Below, piece by piece: positions 12,263-22,611 of a DNA stretch of 64,000 nucleotides (position 1 is the first letter of the stretch; each line of letters begins with the position of its first letter). The stretch is taken from assembly GCF_000002075.1 (NCBI RefSeq), contig NW_004797404.1, positions 397,388 through 461,387 of the forward strand, in the 5' to 3' direction. The DNA is from Aplysia californica. Taxonomy: Eukaryota > Mollusca > Gastropoda > Aplysiida > Aplysiidae. Position numbers and translations under genes: made by a program. The notes beneath the pieces are model-generated. The model saw nothing but the letters and a program-made list of their open reading frames with translations. It was not told where the DNA came from and searched no databases.

Positions 12263-12317
12263 GTTCGGAGAAATAGTGCCCAGCTTTATTTTCCAGAACG
12301 TTCGGAGAAATAGTGCC
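12263..12317. repeat. Second copy of GTTCGGAGAAATAGTGCC module
   Basis: GTTCGGAGAAATAGTGCC occurs at 12263-12280 and again at 12300-12317, with an inverted degenerate arm (TTTTCCAGAAC) between. It matches the module at 9246-9297 about 3 kb upstream. Confidence 0.88.
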
Positions 12318-12319
12318 GG

Positions 12320-12895
12320 TGTAATAAGCCAAAAATACTCTATGCAAGAAACACTACCATAGTCATTTTGGCAACGCTGAAAGCACTATACTATCAGTAG
12401 TGTTTATAGCACAGACCCTCAAGCCAAAAACACTATTTCCGGCTACGCCAAAGACACTATCCTTGAGCCAAAATCACTCTATGCAAGAAGAAACACTACC
12501 ATTGTCATATATTGGCAACGCTGAAAGCACTAGTAGTGGCGTTTATAGCACAGACCTTCACGCTAAATAAACTACTGTCCCGCAAAAAACACTACCATCA
12601 GATGTACGTAAAGTACATTCACTACCATCACGCAAAATCGACTATCGTTTGTGTTTATAGCATAATAGTAATAGGCCTTCACGTCAAATTCACTATATTT
12701 TTGGCTAGATCTATATATATATCAATGAGTTCACTCTCTTTCAAGCAAGCAAAAAGTACTATTCAAGTAGATCTATGCTAAAAAACAACAACTAGATATA
12801 TCCCGATCAATGATCACGCTAAATAAACTACTGTCCCTAAAAAAACACCACATCTAGATCTAGATCTATATTCTAGATCAACCACCAGATGTACG
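12320..12895. repeat. Array of short CACTA-containing repeats, left
   Basis: Words such as GCCAAAAACACTA and AAACACTACCAT recur many times. A block of about 140 bp starting CTCTATGCAAGAA is present twice in tandem (about 12340 and 12478). A further partial copy (CACGCTAAATAAACTACTGTCC) occurs near 12556 and 12816. The opposite orientation of the same words dominates 15640-15930. Confidence 0.75.
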
Positions 12896-12899
12896 TATA

Positions 12900-13692
12900 C
12901 AGTGGAATCATGTTATAACGAGAGGGAGGGGACCGGAGCAAAATGTCCGTTATAGCAGGATTCTCGCTATAAGGGATCCAGTCATAAATTCAAGGGAAAT
13001 TGCAAAGTAGGCCTAATCTATGAGATTGGTGTTCTGTATATTTGCTTTTGCTATCTCTTAGATGGTGATTTTGTTTCAACATGACCTCTAGGTCTTACTT
13101 GATTCAAAATTGAATCAGGTTTCATTTTCTAGCGCTAGATTTAGCGATGTGGATTGACAGCTCGGCATTGGCGATCAGAAAGAAAGGGCTCAAGGCTAAC
13201 TCGCCCGCTGTGTTTTACCCCACCCCACCCCACCCTGTGGGGCTTTCTGTCAACTTGCACACGTCACACATTCGCTCCATCCATCACATTGCTGTGACCT
13301 CTCCATCCCCGCATCGGAGAAGTGAGAGGCATGATAGGCCTTGATAACTAAACTAGGCTTACGCTGGCCTATCACGCCATGCGTTCTGCTAATATGCGCA
13401 TGCCTCCATACTCAGTCGCTCCGGCCTTCATTGTTGACACACATGGGCTCTCCTATTCTTTGTTTTGCAAGATCATCAACAAGTTTCTCAACTGGTGAGG
13501 TTTTGCAATGGCCTATTCACTGAGCACAGCATCAACAATATTCCGCTATAACCGACTGGCATGTTTGTTTGATAGCGCTATAGCAGTATTTTATTTACAA
13601 AGGTAAAGAGGAGGAAAAAACGGGGTTTTAGAATAGTGTCTTTATAACAGATTTCTCGTTTTTTCCGGACTCGTTATATGTGGATTCCACTG
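12900..13692. mobile_element. Non-autonomous pogo/Tigger-like element (TA-flanked)
   Basis: Left end CAGTGGAATCATGTTATAAC; right end read back CAGTGGAATCCACATATAAC. TA flanks both ends (12898-12899 and 13693-13694). The interior has no complete transposase frame. The insertion sits inside the CACTA-type repeat array. Length 793 bp. Confidence 0.88.
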
Positions 13693-13694
13693 TA

Positions 13695-14398
13695 TTATTC
13701 TTAACCTCAGGCAATATGATATTATACAATCACACAAACCCCACTACTTTCGGCTTCTCACGCCGAATTCACTTCTATAGAGACTTCAAAAACCACTCAT
13801 ATTATTTTATCAAGGATCGTATTGTGAGTAATTTGCAATGATCTTCTATTTTGTGGATGAATCTTGCAGTTGCCATGGTAACGGTGGCCATAAAGGAAAA
13901 TGAACCATTTTTGACATGTTTTTTTTATCTAAAAAAGTCAAGACATCACAAGCTTTTTCAGTTACATGTATATATTATATATACAGATTTATATTTTTGG
14001 AGAAGAAAATATTTCTTAAAATTACTCATTGAAAATTTTTTAAAGCCTTAGATCTAGATCTAATCTAGATCTATTTTGTAAACTTACAAACATCAATAAC
14101 TTTAGGTAGAAATAAGATATTCAAAAAGCATTTGATATCTTGCTTAGCCTTATCTGGACCACATCTCTGCCAAGTTTCATTTAGATTATTTAAATCCATT
14201 CTTAAACTTAAACTTCTGACTTAAGCAAAAAATGTACAGAAAAATATGATTTCGAGGAAAATGCAATTTTAATTCAAAATTTGTTCTCAGAAGAAGTAAA
14301 TCATTACCTTTCAAATGCATTTTAGAAGAAATATATTCTATTTGAGGCATAATACTAATACTTGGGACAATGACACAATAGTGGCTTAACTAAGGATA
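13695..14398. other. No recognisable gene
   Basis: AT-rich sequence with TCTAGATC words near 14049-14075. Only short frames are seen. Confidence 0.5.
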
Positions 14399-14520
14399 AA
14401 ACAAAAAGGAAGTGTCTACATACTCCCCGATTGGGGTCTACGTAGTCATGGCGTCTAGGTGGACCCCAAAAATGTTGGATTGTGATTGGCTCGCTGAGCG
14501 AGCGGTAGTTTACATTGGTT

Positions 14521-14553
14521 CACAGATTCTACATTTAAGTGTAGAATTCTGTA
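14521..14553. mobile_element. Mini palindromic element, copy 2 (33 bp), inside foldback arm
   Basis: A 33-bp degenerate palindrome (CACAGATTCTACATTTAAGT, then GTAGAATTCTGTA) lies between direct repeats CATTGGTT (14513-14520 and 14554-14561). The opposite arm of the foldback element (near 15380-15400) carries the uninterrupted site with one CATTGGTT, so this copy went in after the foldback arms existed. Confidence 0.88.
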
Positions 14554-15156
14554 CATTGGTTACAACAAAGTGTTATGTAGCCTACTATCTTTGGTTACAA
14601 TTACAATGCAAATGCAAGGCTACTGATCATCTCGGGCGGTGTGTCGATCTAGTGTTACTATAATATATATTCATTTTAGCCCAGAGAGAGATAGTATTTA
14701 ATGAATAAACGTATCTAGATCTAGATTTTGTTGTGCACCCAGCCAAGAGTGTGCAGTTCGGAAAGTAGATGATCTAAATCTAGTGGTGGCGAATGACAGA
14801 AGAGCGCCGACTCTTTACTACTCGGTCGCCTGTGAATTGGCGGAGACACACTAGGCCTATCATGCAACTTGATTCACAGGTCTACTATCATAATTATCAA
14901 CAGTAGGCCTACTTGCTTCTGTAGGCCTGGAGTCTACTAGTTTCAAATGGCTTCTTTTTCGGTGCACGGTTTCGACACTCCTGTACACTGTACAATTGCG
15001 GTCCCGTTTGTTAACGGCCATTGTGGGAGTGAATCTAGATTTCTAGATCTAGATCCTAGAACTAGAATATCTAGATCTAGATCTCTAGACCGTACTGCAC
15101 ACTCTTGGCTGGGTGCACAACAAAATCTAGATCTAGATCTAGATAAGTTTATTCAT

Positions 15157-15163
<7 letters not shown>

Positions 15164-15232
<69 letters not shown>
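15164..15232. repeat. (CT)n microsatellite
   Basis: Uninterrupted CT dinucleotides inside the right arm of the foldback element. The left arm has only a short (AG) run at the matching position (about 14682-14692), so the tract expanded in one arm only. Confidence 0.95.
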
Positions 15233-15234
<2 letters not shown>

Positions 15235-15639
15235 TAAAATTAATTAATTATAGTAACACAAGATAGACATAGATATACGGGACATACCAGAGACACTAAA
15301 AATAATACTCTCTGGACATACTACCCGAGATGAGCAGTAAGTAGTAAGTAGGCTAGGCCTAGCAGCCTCGCATTGTAACCAATGTAAACTACCGCTCGGT
15401 CAGCGAGCCAATCACAATCCAACATTTTCGGGGTCCACCTAGACACCATGACTACGTAAACCCCAATCGGGGAGTACGTAGACACTTCCAAACAAAAATT
15501 TGAAGCTAAACCCTCATTTCAGGTGCCATCTCTTAGTTATAATAGCCCAAGGTAGATCTGCTGGTCTTAAAAATACTGGGATAGTGTTTTGAGTACATGT
15601 ATAATGTCTAAACCACGAAAACAACCGCAGTATAGTGTT

Positions 15640-15930
15640 TATTGACGAAGAATGATGATAGCCTAGTGTTTTTGGCGTGTGTAGTCAATCTGGCGTGTAA
15701 GCGGTAGTGTTTTTAGCTTAGACCACAGAATTCTACACTTAGTGTAGAATTCTGTGGCTTAGACTTAGAGATAGTGTTCTTAGCGTACGCCAAAGTCACT
15801 AGGTGACTAGGGTAGTGTTTACAGCATGTGCAAACATCACTATGGCAGTGGTTATGGCATGAAAGCTTACGCCAAAACCACTACGGTAGTCTTTATTGCA
15901 CGGTAGTGTTCTGAGCGTGTTACACCGGCC
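15640..15930. repeat. Array of short CACTA-containing repeats, right, inverted
   Basis: TAGTGTTTTTGGCGT-type words dominate here, the reverse complement of the words at 12320-12895. Near the outer edges, CCGGTGTAATAAG at about 12316 and GTGTTACACCGGCC at about 15917 are also inverted. The two arrays could be the ends of one larger element of about 3.6 kb; this is an inference. Confidence 0.6.
15724..15756. mobile_element. Mini palindromic element, copy 3 (perfect 33 bp)
   Basis: CACAGAATTCTACACT, a central T, then the exact reverse complement AGTGTAGAATTCTGTG. Perfect 8-bp direct repeats GCTTAGAC flank it at 15716-15723 and 15757-15764. Confidence 0.92.
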
Positions 15931-16232
15931 ATAATAATATTATTATTGTAAGTGATATCAGAGACACTAGAAGTGATATAAACGGCGATGAACGGCGTTT
16001 TGAAGCAGGCAAGGCAGATGTATGACTGCTAAACTGATATACAAGACAACACTTAACACACACATTTAGATAAAAATAATTATACCGCTTTTCCGCCGGC
16101 TTCGCTAGTCGGATAATTCAGCAATATTTTTTGGGCGTGAGGCTGAGGTCTGTTTTGAGCTGCATTTGAGCTTCAAAATTGCAATTTTGGCAGTGTATAA
16201 GGTACTATGATTTCTTCTAGATCTATAGACTA

Positions 16233-16483
16233 GGGAAGATTGAAGAATACCGGACCACCCGTTCATTATTGCGCGAGAAAGTGGGGTAGGTGGAGCGGGT
16301 GGTTGGGGTGGAGGAGGGGGGAGGGGGGTTCAGGGGGGTCTCCCCCCTGACAAAATTTTAATGAATAGATCTACCGGTCCGAGATTCTCCATTGAGAGAT
16401 ATTAAAAACGGGAAAATTATGAATTCCTAAGGTTGAGACATAGGCAAAGTCTGTCCGCTGGTCCGGTATTCTTCAATCTTACC
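16233..16483. mobile_element. 251-bp MITE with 8-bp target duplication
   Basis: Left end GGGAAGATTGAAGAATACCG; right end read back GGTAAGATTGAAGAATACCG. The inverted repeats extend to about 28 bp with few mismatches. ATAGACTA flanks at 16225-16232 and 16484-16491. An 8-bp duplication fits hAT or P superfamilies, but the terminal bases do not decide between them. Confidence 0.93.
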
Positions 16484-16636
16484 ATAGACTAGATCTATAG
16501 ACTATACTACTATAGAACTATAGTAGAAAAAATAGATCTAGATTCTAGACCTAGTATAATAGTAATAGTATTATAGTATAGGCTATAGATCTAGATCTTA
16601 GATCTAGCCTAGTATAGTATTATTAGTATAGGCCTC

Positions 16637-18693
16637 ACCCGTGCCGTGTGGCTCTCGGGGCCCTGTCCAAGAGACAGGGCAGCAAAGGATAGAGGACCAC
16701 TGTATCCGTACCGCGCATGTCGTAGAAGGCGAAAAAGGTCGGCTAGAAGGCAAAGGGTTAGCAGCCTTTTCCCGTAAAAACAAAAAGTAGCTACAAAAAC
16801 ATCAACAGCAAAAACAAGGCGACCGCCAGTTCTGGAAGATGGAGGACCTTCATCACTTAGAGGAGAGAATATGGAGTGTAGAATGACGCAGGGTGGTGAA
16901 AGCCGAAGGGAAGCTACCAAGTCGAGAAACCTCCTATCGACCAGAAGAACCACCAGACTTGGCACCTGGAATGCTCGTACAATGACAGAGATGCCAACCA
17001 GTACGATTTTACGTATTTTAGTACGATTTTTTGCAGAAAATACGCAAATATGACTTTTGATGAAAACATACGCATCCTGGAATGCGAAAAATACGAGATT
17101 CAGCTTGGACGAGTACACCTAATTATCTCAAGTCCCATCTCTTAAAATAGTATCAGTATCACAGAACTGGAATATTTGAAAACAAAGTCCGATAAGGTCA
17201 GTAAGTTCATTTTTGCCGGTTGCCATCGTGATATTATATTCGTTCAGCTTTTCCCCATCCGGGGAGTAAGTTTCACTTTCACGTGTATAGGCAGCTATGG
17301 CGGCAGGCGGAAGCGTATTGGACACCGAGGCTCGATTGGGAAAATCAAGATCTACTTTCGCTTTCGCTACCACCAAGAAGTTTGCCAGCAGTTGTCTGAT
17401 AACGCAACATTTGTGGCATGCAGGTTGTGCAGTAAACGCAATGTCGCCGTGCAAATAAAATGTAATAAACACTCGGACTCGTTGCTTTGGCTGTCGCTTG
17501 TGGAAAGAAAAAGAAAAAAAAGAAAATACAAGCGCCGTCCGATTTTTAGATTGTCTGGCTCGCCATTGTGACTGGTCACTGAACCAGCGCGCATTCGCGT
17601 CATAAAAAAATGCGGCATCGTGTGAGTAAAGACCGTGTTTGGTGGGAGTAACGGACGCTGCAAAGTATAAGACTACAGAATAGGGGAGGAGATTATTGAT
17701 TTTTTTGGGTTTAAGATACTATCGGGGGGGGGGGGGGGGGGGGGGAGTTAAAGCAACACCAGAGGACAAAAACTTGGAAGCGCTTTTCAGAATTTTTATT
17801 TACGCTTTTCCGTAAAGCGCGCTTGAGGGCGGGCGTGGTTGGAATCCGGACCCGCCTTACTTTGCAAGTCTGTGTTATTGAAATAAAGTGTTCGCGTTTC
17901 ATTTGATGTGTGGAAGTAATTATACCTACTTGGATGGGTGATAGTAAATTATACCTACCTACATTACATCTACTTGATGGGTGATAGTAAATTATACCTA
18001 CGGTGTATGTTGTAGCTTTTTGTTCAAGACTGGCAGATTTTCAGTGTCACTGCATCTTGCCCTCCCACAGTTGTTACAACTCACACAGTGCACGGGTCTA
18101 CTTGAGCCTTTCAAGTTATTGCTGTTCTCTGAGTTTGAGCAATAATTTGAGTCTGTCAGTTCATAAATGAATCATGACACCCAGACTGGTTCTTGATAGT
18201 CGAAATTCTTGTTCTAGGCCCTTCCGAACTCTCAAAGCAGGATTCATTTTTTATATTATAATGAGAGGAAAATATATAATAGATTGAAATACTTAAGTCA
18301 AACAAGACCCCTGTACGACCTTGAACAGTGACATGTTGTTGACTGCATACATATATATTGTACGCGTGTGTGCTCCCTTTTTCGAGCTGGTGAGCTAGTA
18401 ATTTTTACTATTACTAGTTGGTCGGTCGTGGGGAATACACATTTTCCCCTGAAAATACACATTTTCATATTTCCCAATACTCATTTCGGTTTTCTGTGGT
18501 TGGCATCTCTGCAATGAACGAGGCAGGGAAGGCACTGCAGTTTGCAAGAGAGATGGAGGCCTACCAACTGGACATATTGGGTCTCTGTGAGACGAGATGG
18601 ACGAATGCAAGGGAGTGCTAACTTGCTTCAGGGGAAACAGTTCTTTACTCTGGACATCTGGAGGAAAACTCGCCGCATACAGGAGTAGACGTC
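16637..18693 (+). mobile_element. RTE-like LINE 5' fragment, split by a hAT-like insertion
   Basis: The left part (16637-16985) carries the start of an endonuclease-type frame with TTRLGTWNARTM. The right part (18512-18693) continues with NEAGKALQFAREM, YQLDILGLCETRW and, after a frame change, LASGETVLYSGHLEEN. These are typical early motifs of RTE-type LINE APE endonucleases. The two parts join exactly if 16986-18511 and one copy of CAATGA are removed. The upstream part has a perfect hairpin, GCCCTGTC with GACAGGGC, near 16666-16686. The reverse transcriptase region is absent; the next element begins at about 18694. Confidence 0.85.
16986..18511 (+). mobile_element. hAT-like element with shared core and 6-bp target duplication
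   Basis: Left end CAGAGATGCCAACCAGTACG; right end read back CAGAGATGCCAACCACAGAA. CAATGA lies outside both ends (16980-16985 and 18512-18517), and its single copy restores the LINE reading frame. The left subterminal part has repeated GTACGATTTT and ACGTATTTT words. The core of about 1.2 kb (about 17190-18400) is shared with elements at 18694 and 26290. CAGAG termini are hAT-like; a 6-bp duplication is shorter than the usual 8. Confidence 0.9.
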
Positions 18694-19150
18694 CTTGAGT
18701 TCATTTTTGCCGGTCGCGATTGTGATATAATTATTATAATATATAATTCATTCGGCTTTTCCCGGCCTGAGAGTACGTTACACGCGCACAGGCGGTTATG
18801 GCGGGAACAAGTGGAAGTGTGTGTGTGATACCGAAGCTCGATCGGGAAAATTGAGATCTACTTTCGCTTTCGTTACCACCCAGAAGTTTGCCAGTAGGGC
18901 CTATAGTAGTTTGATAGCGCCACATTTGTAACATGCAGGTTCCGCATTACAAACGCTGTGTCGCCATGAAAATAATTAGTTTGTCCTGTGCTGTCACTTG
19001 TGGAAAAAAAAAAGAAAAAAAGTTATACAAACTTCTTGTCGGGCTCGCCGTCATGACCGGTCATTGAACCTGTGCGTTTTCGTCACATGGTGAGTATCAG
19101 CGATGGTTGAGGTCACCAAAGTTCATGCTAAGTCTGAGCGCTGCGAAGTA

Positions 19151-21510
19151 CAGTAGTCTCCGCCTAAGATCCCACCACTTACGATCCCGATTCGCTTAAG
19201 ATCCCGCTGTTTTAAGAAAACAGAATTTTTACTAAATACAAAAGTCACACCTAAGATCCCGCTCTGATTCACTCTGAAGGTCTCACGGCAGCGCTTTTCG
19301 CCCGATTCTGTTACTTGTAGTTAACGTGACTCAGCAGCCCGCCGGAGCTCCCCGGCTCGGGGTCACGGGTTTCATGAACCCTGAAGCGAATTTGCCAGTG
19401 TTGGTCAGGAAGTTCGCATTTTTGACTCTATGTTTAAAACGATATAATTATAACTTCTTCCCCATCCCACACAGCAAACCATTTAAATGCGGATGTACTA
19501 AAAGCACAATGTCTTGAGATTTATTCTGCGTTAGAATGGTTAATTTCTGTGCCTTGGTTTTTGTTCTAGACAAGTGTTTGTAGAGTACCCAATTTGTCCT
19601 ATTTTAGTTACAAACTTATGAATAAATGATTGTTAATTTTGAAAAGGCTCGACAGATCTTTCCAAAATCTGTGTTAAACTGACTACGAATATCATGTCTT
19701 TTACTATGAGAAATCTTAAATCTGCGCGAGTAGAAATAGTCAAGTTATAAGAGAAGAAAGATGCACATCTGCATTTTTTAACTAAAGACGATCAGCGTTA
19801 GCTCTTATTTTACTATTATGCAAGAGAAAGTTACTCTGCGTTTGTTAATGAATCATGCTGCCTGCATACAACTAAAAAGATATAATATAAGCGATTAAAA
19901 AAACCCACAAAACTGTGCAAATACATGGGTAGAGATAAACTTCTTGTATGGAATAAAAATAATGACAGCTAAAACATTCATTCTTATTTTTGTGTAGGAA
20001 ATATGCTCGGACACAATATGAATGTAAAGAAATCAGTCACATTGTCAGTTATTGCAAATGGTCATAGAAATGAAAAAAAAAAGCTGGGAAAGTCTGGTGC
20101 TGATTCAGTGTCCCTGGAAAGCTAGAAATTATTCTTATAACCCAATTACGAGAAGTCATCCCTATTATTCAGTCAACTTACAAAACCTAGACTTAGCGTT
20201 TTAAGAAAAGTAAGGAATTTCTGGTGTGTAACAGATACTGTTCGAGTATTAGATCTACGTTGAAGATGTATTCTAGCACTAAAATCGATTTGTACTTTTA
20301 ATAGAGAAACTTCATGGTAAATCTAACTTTTATAAACTTTCGAGAAAACATGCGAATATTCACGAATAAATATTAGACACATAAAGTTGTATTTGGAGTA
20401 ATTACTTCATAGCGAATTGTGTGCCCGATGGATAAAATTGCAAAATTACAGCCTTCTATTATGTATGCGCAGATACCATCTTTTCTGATATCTGCACCAT
20501 TGTTATGTCGTTCATGTTCCAAAAGTTCGACAGATTTTGACAAGGTCTTTTTTTTATACTGATTTTTTTTCATTCACGCTAGTCCAAAAAAAAATACAAT
20601 TTAGCATTGCCGACTCCAGCGCGTCTAACGAAATAACCAGACAAGTTACAACGTCCGTTCTTTTTTGAGTCTCAAGAGCAGAAATGCGTGCTTTGGGTGC
20701 ACTAAATGAGAATTACCATAAATACAAGGATACACCTTAAATTGTACGTTGAAAAGTACCAAAAATTAAGTCTGCCCAGACAGAGCGGCGACAGGGAGCT
20801 GACCCCCGACGGGATCGCACCGGGGTGTGAACTGACCGACGCGTTTGTTTTTCCCCACGCATCGCACTCACACATGAGCTCTCCCCATAAACTTACATCA
20901 CTCGCTGGGTGGATAGGGCATAAACTATACGTTCTTATACTGACCGTCTAGGGCCTACACGTTCGTTCCAGGCGGGATCACATCGAACCGTGAACTCTTC
21001 CCTGACCATTGCAGTAGACGTTGATTGCAGCAGTTGTCTCTACGCCAGAATTTGCTAGACAGACTGAATTTTAATTGGTGTGTTCACGATGTAATGGTGT
21101 GTAACGACAAAAGCGTTTGGGGAGGGGGGGGGGGAAACTCGGTCAGAGATGGAAAGCTATAAATTTTCGCCAGGTAAAGGGGAGGGGCAACTGAATAAGC
21201 GTAGATCTTAAGACTCATGATAGGATGATAAGTGAAAATGGCAGGCCTCATGACAATATGCACTGTGATAGGCCATCAAGGTTGACCACTCTTTGCTCGC
21301 CATATGTCATAAACCCACCAAGGGGTCACGTCAGTTCATTTTAGGGTGGAGGGAGACTTTTTTTTAACCGATTGTAAGCCTTAACATGGGCCCCCATAGA
21401 TTCTTCCCTGGGATCGTCGGATAAGATCCCGGTTCGTCTAAGATCCCGGTTCGCCTAAGATCCCGCATTTCTTTGCTCCCGAGCACTGGTATCTTAGGCA
21501 GAGACTACTG
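19151..21510. mobile_element. 2.36-kb pogo-like element (TA-flanked), no transposase seen
   Basis: Left end CAGTAGTCTCCGCCTAAGAT; right end read back CAGTAGTCTCTGCCTAAGAT. TA flanks at 19149-19150 and 21511-21512. Removing it with one TA restores GCGAAGTATAGGACT, exactly as in the uninterrupted core near 26926. Subterminal TAAGATCCCG words recur near both ends. Parts of its interior recur in Ku70 introns (49555-50130 and 55575-57085). Confidence 0.93.
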
Positions 21511-21946
21511 TATAGGACTCGGGAATGGGGGGTATTGATTTTTTTTAAATGACAAGGTTGAAGGCAACACCGGATGATAAAAAGTGAACTTGGAAGCAGA
21601 TTTCACTTTTCAGAATTTTGATAACTACTATCTAGAGCTCTCTTCACAGCGCGCGTAGGTTCAGGCCTTGTGTGGAATCGAGATCTGCCATACTCAAACC
21701 TTGTTTAGCCGTGTTTTTGTAATCAAAGGGTTCCCGTTTCATTGATTGTATATTGTATATTTTAGCTTTCTGTTCAAGATTCGCAGATTTTCAGTGTCAC
21801 TGCATCTTGCCCTCCCACAGTTAGTTCTTACACCTCTCATACTGAATAGATCTACTTGAGCCATTCATGTTATTACTCTACTTTGAGTTAGAGCAATAAT
21901 TTTTGTCTTTCACGTTTATTTGATAAACCTTGACACCCTAAACTGG

Positions 21947-22046
21947 NNNNNNNNNNNNNNNNNNNNNNNNNNNNNNNNNNNNNNNNNNNNNNNNNNNNNN
22001 NNNNNNNNNNNNNNNNNNNNNNNNNNNNNNNNNNNNNNNNNNNNNN
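21947..22046. other. Assembly gap of 100 N
   Basis: Exactly 100 N. The 38 bases before it (21909-21946) and after it (22047-22084) are the same apart from one base, so the gap may be an unmerged overlap. Confidence 0.98.
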
Positions 22047-22611
22047 TTCACGTTTATTTTATAAACCTTGACACCCTAAACTGGTTCTTGACAGTGGATA
22101 TTCTGGCTTTAGGCCTTTTCTCAGGCTCAAAGCAAGATTCATTTTTATATAGTTAATATAGGCGAATATGATGACAGGAAAATATTTTTTTAAAATAAGT
22201 AAGAACAGACTGAAATACCTAAGTTACAGTATCCCAGTGCCACACTGACATCATGTTGTTGACTGGATATAATGTACCTGCATGCGTGCGTGCCACATGT
22301 GTGTGTATATATATTATATATAATATATAAATGGATCATGCACTGTCATCCCTGGAGAATGGATGAGCCCTGCCCCCGCCTGGAAAATTGAAAAGCCGGG
22401 TCGGTAGTCACCCTGGGAACAGTTTTTGTTGGAAAATCGAAACTATGATATATGGTTCCTTTCGGTCAAGTGTAGGCCTTCGAAAATAGGCTTTCGTCAT
22501 AAATTTTTTGGACCAAATCTCCTTGAATTTTAAAAATTTCTCCTTGAAACCTTGAATTTGATGGGAAGTTCATGGCAGGTACCCTGAGTTTGTTGTTCCT
22601 CTGTTCCTCAG

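Larger units (their letters stand above)
14408..15489. mobile_element. Foldback element with long inverted arms and 9-bp target duplication
   Basis: The outer ends are inverted copies: GGAAGTGTCTACATACTCCC on the left and the reverse complement of GGGGAGTACGTAGACACTTC on the right. The arms continue inward for several hundred bases, for example TGTGATTGGCTCGCTGAGCG near 14480 against CAGCGAGCCAATCACAATCC near 15402, and TTTAATGAATAAAC near 14697 against GTTTATTCATTAAA near 15146. AAACAAAAA lies directly outside both ends (14399-14407 and 15490-15498). Long arms with a 9-bp duplication fit Mutator-like or foldback elements. No transposase is present. Confidence 0.9.
18694..22586 (+). mobile_element. 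hAT-like core copy, interrupted by a 2.36-kb pogo-like element
   Basis: The core begins GTTCATTTTTGCCGGTCGCG, pauses at 19150, and resumes at 21513 as GGACTCGGGAATGG, continuing to about 22440 in step with copies at 17205 and 26470. The outer right end may be at 22586, where the strand reads back CAGGGTACCTGCCATG, but no partner end is visible on the left. A 100-base gap lies inside. Confidence 0.8.

Noticed and set aside
16609-17118. 169-codon reverse-strand frame
   Set aside because: It is antisense to the RTE-like LINE fragment and crosses the hAT-like insertion boundary.
21909-22084. True 38-bp direct repeat flanking an insertion
   Set aside because: The intervening sequence is only a fixed 100-N gap, so assembly overlap is the simpler reading.
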